Of a DNA stretch of 64,000 nucleotides, positions 1 to 12,323 are shown one piece after another (positions within the stretch are counted from its first letter, which is position 1; each line of letters begins with the position of its first letter). The stretch lies in contig CM075853.1 in the NCBI GenBank assembly GCA_037975125.1, positions 73,076,109 to 73,140,108 on the forward strand, read 5' to 3'. The notes below the pieces were generated by a model. The model made no database searches. It saw only the letters and a list, made by a program, of their open reading frames with translations, and was not told the origin of the DNA. The stretch comes from Latrodectus hesperus. Its lineage: Eukaryota > Arthropoda > Arachnida > Araneae > Theridiidae. Made by a program: the position numbers and the translations under genes.

Positions 1-153
1 AATGATGTAATTCATTGAATTAAATTAAATTTAGATTAGGAAATATACACTAGTGTTGTTGAAAAATAATAGATTTCAATGTTTTCAAAAAAATTATCAA
101 AATATTAAAAAAAATATCAAGAAATTATACATTTTGAGTTTCAATATAATTAA

Positions 154-158
<5 letters not shown>
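1..158. other. AT-rich unassigned left edge
   Basis: I see no gene, RNA or recognisable element in this short AT-rich stretch; open frames here run into the TA array and are composition artefacts. Confidence 0.5.

Positions 159-247
<89 letters not shown>
159..247. repeat. (TA)n microsatellite
   Basis: An uninterrupted TA dinucleotide array of about 89 bp. Any open frame across it reads Ile-Tyr repeats and is an artefact of the repeat. Confidence 0.97.
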
Positions 248-251
<4 letters not shown>

Positions 252-2200
252 TGTCTTGATAAATAAACAGTCATAATTTTACAAAACTGATATTGCCTGC
301 CTGTCAAAATGTAAAAAATAATTTAGTATGATATATAGTTTCATTGTTTCAATAGAACAATGGGGCGTCACATGACTTAACGTCATTATTTCTTCTCCGG
401 GAATTAACGAAAAATTTTTCGACCAAGGTTTTCACTGGAGAATTCTCCAGTAATTTGCGCCTGGCCTTAGTCCGAAGCTATACGATCGATTAAATGGATA
501 ATATTAATTAATATAGTGAAGCCTAAACAAACAGAATTTATTTATATTATGGTCTAATGTCTTTGAAATAACTCAAGATGGTTTTATAATATATAAATTT
601 TTAACTGTTGAGTATGATCTGTCTTAATTGCCATTTCAGTGCTTAGTTAGAGGTTCTTTTAGTTTTATGAATAATATCATTACCATGTGTGTGTGATTGA
701 ACAATGTTAAACTTTGCAATCAAATTTAATTTCATCGGTAAACGCAAATTATGTGAAACTGTAAAACATAAGGAAATAAACCATCATGATCTTATATCAA
801 AAAGGAAACTAATATTTGGGTAAAGGAAACTAATATTTTGTAATTTTTTATACTTAATAAAAGAAAAACAATATAATCCAAATTAGTCCTGTTAAAAATT
901 GCATAAGATGATTGATAAATCTATTAACTTTAAATTTCCAGTCTAGATATTTTTTTAAGTGGCACCCTTCTGGACTAGAAGTTACCATATTCCACTTATT
1001 TACAATCTATTTCAAAATTTCTGTTATTTATATAAATGAAATGTTTAGGAATTAAATAAAAATAATTCATTGAGAATTTCAAACATTTAATTCATTTTCT
1101 CTTTGTATTTTCTATACCCTTAATTGAGAAAGAAAATCTAATTTCAGATGCACCATTTTTCTTCTTTGAATTGTGAAGAAGTAATGTTCCGTGGTGCTGT
1201 ATCGCTTTTGCCTTTTGAAGATATTATTGCGGAGATTGCTGAAATAGAAAATGTGTAGAAGTGTAAATATTAAATAAAAATAAATTATTTGATCAATGGT
1301 TCATATATTATTTCATTATTAATAAAATCTTACGTTTATTATATTTTTACAGTTCAGAACTAATTAACTGAATTTTCGCTTTTTATGTTTTGCTTGAATA
1401 ATTATTATTTTAATTATTAATTTATGAATGTTATTTCTTATTGTATTTATTTAGTTATCTATCATCTGCTATCTTTTTGTATATATATGTAAAATTCTTT
1501 CTTCAATTCTGTACAAGCGCCTGGAAATTAATTTTTTTATAGGTCAATAGCAAAATCTGCATTATTTTTCAGATTTTGTATTTCGGTGATACAGATTTTG
1601 TATTACTGAATTGCAGCATCTATTGTTTTTTCCATACGCTTGTATCGCTATTTTACAGTTTTGCATTGTAATGCAGTGTATGTCAAATTATTTCAATTTG
1701 TACACATTTTTGTTTTCTCTCCGCTGTCAAAATGAAAACTGTAATTTATTCAGTGCACATAAACTGCAATATTTATTATTGTTACATGACCTGTTATAGT
1801 TTAGTGAAACTTATTATTTTATGTTCCATTCCTGTAATATAACTTTCAGTTGTATTTTAATCTTTTCAATTTCTCTTTCCAATTATTTTGCACTTAATTG
1901 ATTTCTGTAGATAATTTATTTAAGTTCATTTAAATAGTAGTATGGTAGTTTTCATGGAATAATTGTTTGTATATAAATGACGAAACGCATATATTTATAA
2001 TATACATCTACAAGATAGGTAAATTAAGAAAAATTTATGGATTTTTCTTATTATATTGCTTAAATCTTTGCATATTACATGGTGATCATAATCAAGTAGT
2101 CTTATTTTAAACGAAACTATAGCTTAGAAAATTATGAAATTTTATGTAGAGGATATACAGAAAGAATAGGAATTCGTTAAAAAGTTGCCGCCAAAAGGCA
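248..2200. other. No gene seen; AT-rich with one perfect palindrome
   Basis: Non-coding AT-rich sequence. 360-490 is more GC-rich than its surroundings and contains the 18-bp perfect palindrome ACTGGAGAATTCTCCAGT at 434-451. No exon with both splice sites or transposase motif was recognised. Confidence 0.5.
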
Positions 2201-2209
2201 GTTCTTTAT

Positions 2210-3110
2210 GAATTACATATTTTGCACATATTTACAGCTGTTGAGTATTTTATTGAAACTTGAAAACTGCGGTTTTTTCAATGTTATCTGAAATCGTAAG
2301 GTAGTATGTTTCATAATTAACTGCAAAGTGTACTGAAAAATCCAGCGAACTTGTCGTGAAATCTTATCTTTGATATCAGATAAAGTTTTTGAATTATCAA
2401 AAATTACAATATGTTTCAAATGTCTCCAAAGCCAGAATTCACATGGATTGAAGTCGAGACTCATAGAGGTCACAAATCATGCAAGTAGCGGTTGATGACA
2501 CTTTATTTGTGAAATAAATTTTGATGACGTCTTTAACAAAAATGCTATTGCGTGATAAAGCTCCATCTTGAATAAGTTATACGTGCTTGTAAATCAAGAA
2601 AACTTCTGTAATAGTGATGGATATTGCAATGCGATGATTGAGCTTGTTACTATATTTCTAATACTTAATTCCTTGAAAAAATACGGACTTAATATAAATG
2701 TGCAGTAAAATCATCAAACCATTACTTTTGGTGACAACAGCGGAACCTATAAGATTGAACTTAGATTTTTTTATCCCAAATTAAATTGCAAGCATTCATT
2801 GAACTGTTCAAATGAAATCACGTTATGCATATTCCATAGATCAATGTTATTCTGAATCTAGCTCTAAACCAGCAAGAAATTGAATGAGAACCAGTATCGA
2901 ATTCTGAAACCATGTAGAAGTAACCTTTCCAGAATTTAAAGTTTCCAAGAATAATAACGGAAGATACTTTGCATGATCATCTGAACAGTTGAACAGGACA
3001 TTTCCAATTTTTTTGCTACATTGGTAGATACTTGTACTAGCCGGTATTAAATGTCTGTTCATCTGGCGAAAAAAATCTGGCGTGTGGTTGAGGTAGCCAA
3101 GGCTTAAAGG
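2210..3110 (-). pseudogene. Decayed mariner/Tc1-superfamily transposase relic
   Basis: Translation of the minus strand gives broken pieces of a mariner-type transposase in the expected order. Near 3060-3110 there is a frame resembling the segment around the first catalytic residue. Near 2640-2680 comes a GPYFF-like stretch (SPYFFKE). Near 2565 is QDGA, matching the second catalytic aspartate motif. At 2420-2470 is LDFNPCEFWLW, which corresponds to the SPDLNPxDFWLWG block holding the third catalytic residue. Many stops and frameshifts separate the pieces, so it cannot make a working enzyme. Terminal repeats were not identified, so the ends are approximate. It is clearly older than the elements at 12.2 and 20.5 kb. 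Confidence 0.6.
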
Positions 3111-5340
3111 GCTGTTGTGCTTGTGAAGAAGAATACAATTTATATGTTGATTGAGAATTTTTTTACATCCAAACTTGCTAACCTAATTATGAATAGTATT
3201 GCTGCGTATTTCATAAGTTCTTTAAAGTCGAATTGACAGCTGAATGATTACCATTAAATTTTTTAACAGATTCTGTAGTTTGATCCTCATTTTTGGTGAT
3301 GATATTTTGTTTGGAATCTATTTTAAACTATTATTCCAAATACAATAAGCTTTTGTGCACAAAAGTGACTGTAAAAAACATTAGTTACATTAATTGCATT
3401 TTACTTTTCTTTATTTAAATTTATAGCTCGTTTCGTTTCTGTGCATACTTTTTTTTTCATAGATCTAATTTTGCATTTAGTAAGAAGACTTATTTTTAGA
3501 TATCTGTTTTCAAAATGCAGTATTTCATAGCAAAGAATCCCTGCTTCCTACTTGAGAAAATCTCAAGTGGATGTTAAGACCGTGTGAGAGAAAAACAGGG
3601 AGTGGGTTACACTGTGGACTTCAAAGTGGATAGGTGACTGTCTTGGAGACAACCTAAAATTTTATTTCCTTCTATGTGATTGTTTGTAAATATGAGTGTA
3701 ATGTTGTGTCTTTGTATGTAGTGTATATGTTTAAATGTCATAAATAATTAGCTTAGAATCGCTTCTTATTTTGATACACTACAGCAAATACATTTGCTTT
3801 AAAATACTGTGCTGTTAGTGTATTCTAACCCTGAGTACTGTTAAAAGTATTTCAAATACTAATGTAATATGTATTTAAAGGGAGTACATAGTCCTCTAAT
3901 CAATTACTTTCTAGTAATTGTATACTTGTAGCTGTTTGGTGATTGATATATAAAGTTCAAAATTTCTTTTATAACTAATTTAAATTTTTAAGAATATATT
4001 TCATTTTTTAATTTTTAATACGAATTCTTAAAATTGAACTACAACATTGTTTAAAATCAAGAATCTACATAAATGAGCTAAAATTGATCGGCAGTGAACT
4101 TTTAAGATAAGTGATTTATCCTAAGAATTTTCAATAAGTGTTATATATATGTTATATTAGTGTCATATAACATGATGAAATTAAACATTTATTATATTTG
4201 GTGAGAGTTATATAATTGAATGTTTCTGTGGTAACAACAGTTGTAGTTTTGGATTCTATTTAATAAGGAAAATTATCTTAGCAAGTTAAAATGCTCAATT
4301 ATTGTCAGTCTTTAATATGATATTTTTAATTTTTATTTTGAAAAATATATTTTCAAATCAAATTGAGTAATTCCAAAATTGGAAAGAAAACTAATCCAAA
4401 TTTATATAATTAAAGGAACTGATTAGAAAATTCGTATAAAATTATAGCATTGTAGTTTAAATATTTTTCTTTAAAATATATTAATTAAAATAATTTTTTT
4501 TGAAATTAAAAAAGGTTTTAATGTTAGTTTTTAATGTATGGAAAATCTTAATATTATTTGCAGATACAATAAAAGAATGATTTGAAAATTCATTTGATTT
4601 AATTAACTTGTTTCCTGGTTAATTTACAAAATTAATTGCAAATAAAGTATCCATTAGTGATTTGAATGCTTGGCATATATATATTAAAAAGACAAGCATT
4701 TTTTATTGACTTAGTATTTATAACTAAGTGTTCTTTTTTAAGCGATTTGACAAATGTATTTATGAGAAACTGATTATATTTTTCTGTAATTTGAAATTAG
4801 TTTATACTAAAATTTAATATTAATTATGTGTTTTAATATTTTTAATGTTCTTATTAATTAATTTTGTTTGCTTTTTTTCTATGAAATAATGATTTTTATA
4901 ACATTAATCACTTTGTAATTTAATGAAAAGGTTATTCCTTATATACAATTATCACTTCGCTGTAAAAAACTTAAGTTATAATTTTTCCACATTTAAGGCA
5001 GCATTCTAAAGTATAATATAGTATATGGCGGTATTTCGTGATTTCATTTGGGAGTACTAGCTTTGGAGTCAAAATTTGATCAAAATGAGAATAAATTAAA
5101 TTTTTGCAAGCAGCCGCGCATGTATGTATGTTGCCGATTTCAAAAGTGAAAATATGATAACTAATATAATAATTTTGTGATTTTTAAAACAAAATTACGA
5201 AGCTAAAGCAAATTCGGGTCAAAAGTGGGGAGGAGGAATTTTAATTTTTTGGCTCTTATATTCATAATAGCTTTACATTACAGAAACATAATTTTTGTTG
5301 AATTAAGAATACAGTATACCTTCTATATATTGTGTGGAAT
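3111..5340. other. No gene seen; AT-rich
   Basis: Low-complexity AT-rich sequence with no exon, transposase motif or RNA gene recognised. 3540-3660 is somewhat more GC-rich and could be a repeat fragment, but I could not identify it. Confidence 0.4.
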
Positions 5341-5349
5341 TTAATATCT

Positions 5350-5762
5350 CTTGCCAGATTGTGGATATGACGAAATGTTTGTTACAATATCATTACACTC
5401 AAGAGGTATGTTTCTTTCATTTGCTAAGACATACATAGAGTTGCCAGGGAGCTCTGGATTGTACCTTAAGGTTAACGGGTTTGGAATACTTACCCGTCAC
5501 CAAGTGCGTCTTTTTATGCATCAAAATCAGGTGTCGTGGTCACTCCTAAGCTGGTATCATCCTCTCTACATCCACGCCTCATCAGTGGAAGAACTTTGTA
5601 CGTCACATATTAACGTGGACACGTTCCTGACTCATGGAGCTCCATGCAAACCAGTAAGGGGGGAATGTAGTCACCCTCCCAATCAATGCCCGCAACAAAT
5701 GATGCCTTACTTAGCTGATCTTGACGGGAAGTAGCTTGTAACTACTGAGCCACTGGAGCTCA
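5350..5762 (-). mobile_element. Probable tRNA-derived SINE
   Basis: On the minus strand the block starts near 5762 with a polymerase III A-box-like sequence TGGCTCAGTAGT (complement of 5741-5752), an excellent fit to TRGCNNAGYNGG. A poor B-box candidate (GTCAAGATC) lies at 5717-5725 and is closer than in a tRNA. A moderately GC-rich, non-coding body of about 400 bp follows to about 5350, in strong contrast with the AT-rich flanks. A 127-codon plus-strand open frame across this body has no recognisable domain and is most likely fortuitous. The 3' end is approximate. A degraded tRNA-SINE is the best reading; an unrelated repeat is possible. Confidence 0.4.
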
Positions 5763-6589
5763 ATTTGCAAATACAGCCAAAGATGAGTCTTTCTTTATCC
5801 ATTGTTCTTCTAAAATAAGCTTTCAATCTTCTAATAGATGAAAAGTATCGTTCACAGCTGGCTGAAATCACTGGCACAGTCAAAGAAAATTTAAAATAGT
5901 AATGTTATTAGATAAAATGTTTTCCCCTAAAAAATTCAAGCTGTTTTTATAATTAAAATTTTCTAAGTTCGCAAATTTCATCATTGAATTAAACAGCCGT
6001 AGTTCATCCATCAAATATTGTTTTTATAAGTTATAGAAATTATATATAATTGAAAAACATTCCGTTTATCTTAGTGTACATCTGTTTGCGCAAACAATAT
6101 AAACTTAATGGTTATCAAAACAAGTCATTCTTTTTGAATTTCGTTAGATAGTGAATTTAATTTCCTTTAAAATGGTAATTTTAATGAAATAAATTTTAGT
6201 GATGATGCTAAATGCCACACGATGATACTAAATCTAAATTTAATAATATTTAGCCTTATCATGTAGTCATTTTTCACCACCACTCAATTTGCTCAGGATT
6301 TTATTTCTTTTGGGATTAACTCTTCATATATATCGAAATATTTTTCTATAAAGAAATATTTTTTTATGCAACAAACTGTGATATGGTATTTTTCTTTATT
6401 CCATAATACTTAGAAAATGATCTATAATGTTGTAACTTATATCATTCAGAAATATGCTTCCTATACATAAAATCTTAAGATTGAAATCGATTTCTATCCT
6501 AGGTTCATAATGAGACACTAGATTCAAATAAAAAGAGACATCAAGAATGAGAGTGTTGCTATTATAGTAAAGTTGTTAAACCAACAGTT
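5763..6589. other. No gene seen; AT-rich spacer between SINEs
   Basis: AT-rich sequence without recognised coding potential or repeat structure. Confidence 0.4.
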
Positions 6590-6830
6590 GGGCTGTACAA
6601 GTTCGATAGAAATTTCTGGGTGAAATCTTCATGATTTTGAAGCCATGACCAAGCAGAAGACTTGGCCTGCCATTCAAAGGTATAGTTTCACTTGGAAAAC
6701 ATTGCGACCTCGACGTATTTAACGTGCCCAGCCGCCTTTTGGAACATGTAGGATCTTCGTCTAAGTTGATTCGAACTCACTACATTCTTATAATGAAAAC
6801 GACGCCATAACCAACCATGCTACCGTAGCC
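6590..6830 (-). mobile_element. tRNA-derived SINE
   Basis: Read on the minus strand, the block begins near 6830. It has an A box TAGCATGGTTGG (complement of 6811-6822), one mismatch from TRGCNNAGYNGG. A B box GAGTTCGAATC (complement of 6768-6778) follows, matching the invariant GTTCGANTC core at a tRNA-like distance of about 33 bases. A body of about 180 bp unrelated to tRNA follows. This head-plus-body structure is the hallmark of a SINE transcribed by polymerase III. No anticodon arm or acceptor stem good enough for a functional tRNA was seen. The tail end near 6590 is an estimate. Confidence 0.6.
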
Positions 6831-7978
6831 TTCACAGTGCTTGTTGTGAAACAGCATTTCTTTTGATGCTCCTATTCTTTTCACACCAAGGATATTTATT
6901 TGTATCTTGGTTAATAAAATGACCCACCAGTTTATCCTCCGACTCAATAGCTTCAAAGACTTCTTTGTTTTTTGCTTCTTCTCACAAGTGATATGTAAAT
7001 AATTTCCAGCACTTGACATTCTCTAAGGATACTTTCGAACTTTGTAAGCAGTGACATTGAAAGAGTCCTCTTTACTAAATTCATTAGTTTATGGGAATTC
7101 AAAAATCCTACGTTTGTCTAAATAATTCGTGGTCGTTGATGGAATCATATGACTTGTTAATAAATGAGATGTAAATTAATAATATACACGTTATATTTTT
7201 CTATAATTTGTCCTAGTCCAAAAGTATAATTCTCAGATAATTTACTTACATAGTGTGAAAAAAATTTACATGAGCCAATCTTTTCGCATATTCTTGATAT
7301 TTCAAACTTTCTCATTCCATGAAAAAAGATAATTTTCATCCTCTAATTTTTCAAAGTTCTGTCTGTATGAAATGGATTTCTGGAGTATTGTAGATTTAAC
7401 ATTCTATAACCGCGAAAGTTTTTTCTTGCAAATTCAGAGAAATCCTTTTTTAGAAATTAATCATGAATTCTTCCTGTGTAATGTTAAAAAACTCGAAGAT
7501 TCACAATCCTTCATAGGTTTTCAAACGTCCAACCCATCTTTTCAAAGTCTGTTTCCAAAAATCCAAAAGCTAAGAATGTCAGTTATTTTATTTTTAAAGA
7601 AATTTAACACACAGGATTTAAAGTCTCTTCAGTATTGAAAATTTTTACCACTCTTAGTTGATACTACAATAAAAAATATTATTTCTATTCTTATTCCATA
7701 CGTAGGAATTAAATTATTGTAATTTAATAATTTTGATAAACTAAAATTTTGGATGCCATTTAAGCAGATGGGTGAATTATCAGATATAAACAGCCTATAA
7801 ATTTCTTTACAACCAAACATCCGTGTTGTGTTGTTGTCAATTGAAAAAAAATTTACAACCTATGGAAGTTTTAAATTTGATGATAAAAATTAAGGCAATC
7901 TTTTTTGGTGTTGGACCAAAAAAAAAATTTAAAAACATTGTATGACTACTAAATTTATTAATGAGAGGAATGAAATTA
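6831..7978. other. No gene seen; possible relic sequence
   Basis: Several short open frames of 60-90 codons occur on both strands, but none shows a family motif or splice context. Part of it may belong to the hAT relic on the right; I cannot support that from motifs. Confidence 0.35.
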
Positions 7979-8349
7979 CTATTTCATTTTCAAAAGCTCC
8001 TTGTATTGAGGTTTTAAGTGAGAAGTACTAATTTTGAAGAATGAGGTGAAATGCTCATCTGTCAGTCTATTTCTGAAATAATTCTTTCTAGGGTTCATTG
8101 TTGAAAACACATGTTCACATATATAAGATATAGCAAATATCGTACTGATTTTCCGCACATGAGCTATCAATTTTGGGCAATTTAATTTCGATAATGATCT
8201 ATGAAAGTCTAATTTTGGCATATTTAGAAAGTTTGGAGATGATTGTTATACTGCAACTCAATTAACTCATACTGCAAATCTGATTTCACGCTTTACAATT
8301 TACGTTGGTAAAAAAAAAAGATTGATAATAATTACTGATTCTGTTTGTT

Positions 8350-8399
<50 letters not shown>

Positions 8400-9170
8400 T
8401 GAGTGAGTGAGTGAGTGTGAGAGAGAGAGAGAGAGAATGGCATTGAAATCTTAAAAACTGCATTCGAATTTATGCAGTTTTTTTTAAAGCCATGTTCATA
8501 ATGTCTAAGCTTGCTGTCCAGCAAACAGATTAAGTTTTAGTTTAAAAGCTTTGATATGGGCCCAGATATCGTCGATAAATTGATTTTTCCCTTCCTTCTT
8601 TGACATTCAAGTTCCTCGTATGATAAAAATTATACGTACATACACCATCAATGAAATGTACTACCTGTTGCCTAATTCAGTTGCAGTCCAAATTCATTTC
8701 CTTTCATTTTTTTCTATCTTTGAGATCCTGAGCCATGGCTAATATGATGAGAGAGATTTTCTCTTATCATTATTTTAGCCATGTCCACGACAGCCCGTAA
8801 AATTAATCCCTCATCAATAGTGTGAGCCTTTTGGGACTTTGCTATTCTGTGTGCCACCTTGAATGACGCCATATTTTGGCATTGACGCTCGTTTAGGAAA
8901 AATATTCTTTTCTTTCTTCAAATCTTTCAGTTTTCTGCTAAAATATTCACATAGTTTGTCGACCATGTTGGGATACATTGTTTGAAGGTACCACCTCAAG
9001 GTACTTGAATTCATACTCTTGGATGATAGAACTTTGTAACAGATCACACACTGTAGTTTCTCTTCATCCTTGACTTCTATTAAAGAGAAGCCAGAATCCA
9101 AGTATAGCTGCATTCGTAATTTCCGCATTTCCTCTTTTTTCCATGCATTTTATAAGTGAATCATGTTTTT
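7979..9170 (-). pseudogene. BED-finger hAT transposase relic, internally deleted
   Basis: Two recognisable ends of one hAT-type protein lie in order on the minus strand. The N-terminal part (9128-8814) has the CVIC pair of a BED-type zinc finger followed by a stretch like the region after the finger in ZBED/SCAND3-type transposases. The frame then continues with a block reading like the TIGExLILPA segment (HTIDEGLILRAV) near 8760-8830. The C-terminal part (8221-7979) has YICEHVFSTMNPRKNYFRNR and RLTDEHF, the hAT dimerisation block. Only about 600 bp separates the parts, so most of the catalytic core is missing. The two finger histidines appear as tyrosine (RWYLQTMYP). A microsatellite has expanded inside it. 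Confidence 0.65.
8343..8436. repeat. Compound microsatellite (GT)n-(GA)n-(GAGT)n-(GA)n
   Basis: A short TTTG run leads into about 18 GT units, then GA units, about five GAGT units and GA again. It lies inside the hAT relic and makes a Thr-His/Ser-Leu open frame on the minus strand that is not a gene. Confidence 0.95.
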
Positions 9171-9589
9171 TATTAGCACTTCCATTATCGCTTTTTTTCC
9201 TCATTATTCTTTATATTCTAAAAAAATCTATAGCTTTTTAAAACACGGCATGCACCATGACCACTAGTGAGATAATTGATGTACATAATTTTATTAGTCG
9301 GAGAAAGGCGGATAGGATAGTCACCACTTTGGCCCTCGTGTGCTATTGGTTATTGTGAAACATCTGCATCTGAAAGAGTAAAGCGCAAAGAACATAAAAG
9401 AAGCAAAAATCTTTTGAGCAGGTTATTTCTGACAACTGGAGGAGTAAACTGAGAGTCACAACTGTTTTTTGCAACATTGACACATTTCTCAGATCGGAAA
9501 TATGTACCAATGTCGATCCTTGATCTCTCTGCATGGCAGCCCAAGGTGCCACGGCACACACTTTATTAACCGATGCTATAATGTAGCTT
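9171..9589. other. GC-richer unassigned block, possible retroposon body
   Basis: Between about 9300 and 9590 base composition rises and short open frames occur on both strands (about 70 codons each on the minus strand), none with a domain I recognise. It directly precedes the hairpin/CAA-tail sequence and may be the body of the same retroposon. Confidence 0.35.
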
Positions 9590-9735
9590 TATTCTCGATT
9601 GCTTGGGGCTCACTTTAGAGGATGTTCGCAGCAGCTCTTTCCTGGTGCTTGACTTTGCTGGGGTGCATGGAATCATGGATTTGATCTAGCTTCCGCTAGA
9701 TCCTGAAGGATTGGACACAACAACAACAATAATGT
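9590..9735 (+). mobile_element. Retroposon 3' end with stem-loop and CAA tail
   Basis: A GC-richer segment ends in a perfect 8-bp stem-loop GATCTAGC-TTCC-GCTAGATC (9683-9702), then a short linker and an ACAACAACAACAA tail at about 9715-9728. A terminal hairpin plus short tandem repeat tail is typical of SINEs and their partner LINEs whose reverse transcriptase recognises the 3' end. The family is not identified from sequence alone. Confidence 0.4.
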
Positions 9736-10329
9736 AGCTTGCATGTGTAGCTGCTTCTTAAAGATTTTTGTAAGTCTGATAATTTTTTACAGAGACTTTT
9801 TGCATTTTCTTTTCTTTTGTATTCAGACATTGCTTCGTAATTGGAATTATTATGGACATGCTTAGACGTGAAATGTTATATTCTTTGAAAAGTGCTACAA
9901 TATCATTGCAGATGAGACTGATTTATCTCTTTTACAACTGTAAAAATATACTTCCAGATCCATTCACCATTAAAAGCATGGTACTCTGAATCGACTTTAA
10001 TTTTTTTAGTTGCCATTTTGGAGTTGAAATATTTTGTGAATAACCCAAACAACCACTAGCTACGCTATACTTTTAATAACTTCACCACTATTCACTATGA
10101 TGCTAGATGTATGCAATCTTTCCATATGTAATTAATTATGCACTGCCCGGCCATAAAGCTTTGCAAATTTCAAGGTAGATACACCTTATCAAGTTATGCA
10201 AATAAATTGAATTGTGCAGCTCTTCAGCGCACGTAGCATAAGATATAAGATTAGAAACCGGGAAAGTGGGCAATATTCGTGCCGTTACTGCTGCTTAAAT
10301 AATACGTTGAAAGTTTGTTTTTTTCGTTA
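9736..10329. other. No gene seen
   Basis: AT-rich sequence. 10,141-10,200 may be the outer end of the Tc1-like relic that follows, but no matching inverted repeat was found near 11.3-11.6 kb. Confidence 0.35.
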
Positions 10330-11400
10330 AGGATGAATATAAATGCAAAGAATGTCAGGCCATCATCGACGGAGTCAGTTCCAGCCGACAAACGAGTTTA
10401 CGAAGGTCATGGTGATCAGACTGAGAAGGGCAGGCTAGTCAGACTAAGAAGCGCTGCTGATTGACGCCTGGTCACGTCCATAGTACACTGATTGTGGTGA
10501 AGATAGTTGAAAGAAGGAACTGTGGAACGTTTGTGAGGTGCCGGTGCAGTCAGCGTGACGTCAGCACGCATAGATGGATGTGTCCGACGGGAAGCGGTGA
10601 TACCCCGCAAAGTACAGCTACCAAAATTCTGCAGCATCTGCAAGACACCCTGGACACTCCCATATCGAGTAGAACCATTTGTCATCGACTGATTTCTAGT
10701 GGCCTGCGCTCATGACCTCCGGTATGAAGACTGCCAACGAACCCACAACATTGACACCAATGTCTGGAATGATTCCTGATTAGAGCAATGTGGGCGATGG
10801 AGTGGAACAGGATCATCTTCTCAGATGAGTCGATAGAAGAGCTTCTGTTTCATCAGTGATAGCCGCCTCGTACGAGTATGGTGTCGACATGGAGACAGGT
10901 CCAATCCTGCAGCAATTGTGGATCGCTCCACCGCGAGACAAAGTGGCATCATGATTTAGAGCGCCACTGCGTATGATTCCAGGTTACCTATAGTTCATAT
11001 TCACGGCACTATGTCAGTCCATTGTTACATGGATAATGTATTGAGGCCGGTGACACTCCCCTACCTTCAGGGTGTGCCTTTTATCAGCAGCATAACGACC
11101 AAACGCACATTGTTCGCATCTGCCAACTTCCCTTGCGAGGAGTACAGCTGCTTCTTTGGCCATCATGTTCGACAGATTTCTTAGCATTCGACCTTTTGAG
11201 AGAAGAGTTTGGGATATGATTGGGCGTCATTTGCAGACCTTGTTCGGCCTTTTTCAGAAGACGCACTTTGGCAAATAGTTGATAGGAAATGGAAAACCAC
11301 TCCTTAGAACGACATCCGTACTTTCATTGACTCTGTGCCTAGACGTGTTGCTTCCTGTATCGCCATCCTTGGTGGTCATACAACTTACTGATCCAAGCTC
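10330..11400 (+). pseudogene. Heavily decayed Tc1-like transposase relic
   Basis: Plus-strand translation shows Tc1 landmarks in order through many stops and frameshifts. A HTH/linker-like part contains ISSRTICHRLISSGLR (about 10,660-10,712). Next is IIFSDES at about 10,812-10,835, the block holding the first catalytic aspartate. FYQQHNDQTH at about 11,080-11,110 corresponds to FQQDNARPH, with the key aspartate apparently lost. LLLWPSCSTDFLAFDLL at about 11,150-11,200 corresponds to the LPWPxxSPDLxPIExLW block. The region is GC-richer than its flanks, as for other Tc1-like elements here. It differs from the 12.2-kb copy and belongs to another lineage. No function remains; terminal repeats not found. 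Confidence 0.65.
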
Positions 11401-12184
11401 GTATCTTGCTCTATATTATGGATATCATTTCGAAATACAGCTCACTTATTCTTTGCAGTCTCTGTTTGCCGAGTTTCGTCACTTTCTGGAAACTCCTTCT
11501 TTGTGTTGCATTTTCAATGTCGAGCAGTATATTAGAACTCGAGCCAAGAGAAAAACCGAAGTATGAAACTTAAAATGCGAAGTCTATGAGCAGATAGCGA
11601 GATTTAATTCATCTATATTGGATTCCTACATGTCTGCTCCCCTTTCCGTCGATATATGTTTTGGAGAAAAAAAAACAGAAAAATTTTTTTTAGTTATTTG
11701 AAAAAAAGCAAGAAATATTTTAAAAAAAAGTAGAAAAGGAGAGGAATATACGTTTCTTTTGTCTCACATTGGTAAATTAAAATTCTATCCGCTTCACGGA
11801 TAGAAGCTTCCGATGGGTCGTAGTTTTTGCTCATCCCTTTAAGAATTTTACCAACGCTTCGTAGAAGTGTTTTATCTGTGGAGAGCGTAGTTTTTCATAA
11901 CTAAGTTATTTGCAAACAACTGAAACAAGGGTCTCAGATTTTCGTATGCAAAGAAACGATTATATGCTCAATAGTAGTTTGCATAATTTTAAATAAATTG
12001 GAAAATTTTCTAAACTAAAAATTGCAAAACACATGTGTCTAACTCCTATTGTTTTTTCCCCTCAAATATGTTTAGAAGTTATAAGCTTTTTGTATAAATT
12101 AAAGTGTCATTCTATTATTTACTGAACGTACGTGCAAAAAATATTAAATTTTCTAGGGCACTTTATTTTGGAAAAGATGTATTG
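11401..12184. other. Inter-transposon spacer with one hairpin
   Basis: No gene seen. A 9-bp perfect stem TTCTATCCG/CGGATAGAA with a CTTCA loop lies at 11,783-11,805. Two A-rich runs occur near 11,668 and 11,720. Confidence 0.4.
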
Positions 12185-12323
12185 TACACTACTGACCACA
12201 TTAAAATTGCTACACCAAGAAAGAATGCAAATAACAGAACGATATTTATTGGACACATACATTATAGTGGAAAGAACAAGTGATTAGATTTACAGGAAAT
12301 TAGGATGTACAGATCTAGAGAAA

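Noticed and set aside
53..259. Open frame rich in Ile-Tyr repeats
   Set aside because: It is a translation of the (TA)n array; the same artefact occurs at 31.6 kb.
5351..5734. 127-codon plus-strand open frame
   Set aside because: No domain or splice support; it crosses the body of a SINE-like block on the other strand.
6768..6822. Possible functional tRNA
   Set aside because: A and B boxes are present, but no convincing anticodon arm or acceptor stem; better explained as a SINE head.
8300..8524. Ser/His/Thr-repeat open frame on the minus strand
   Set aside because: Product of the GT/GA microsatellite inside the hAT relic.
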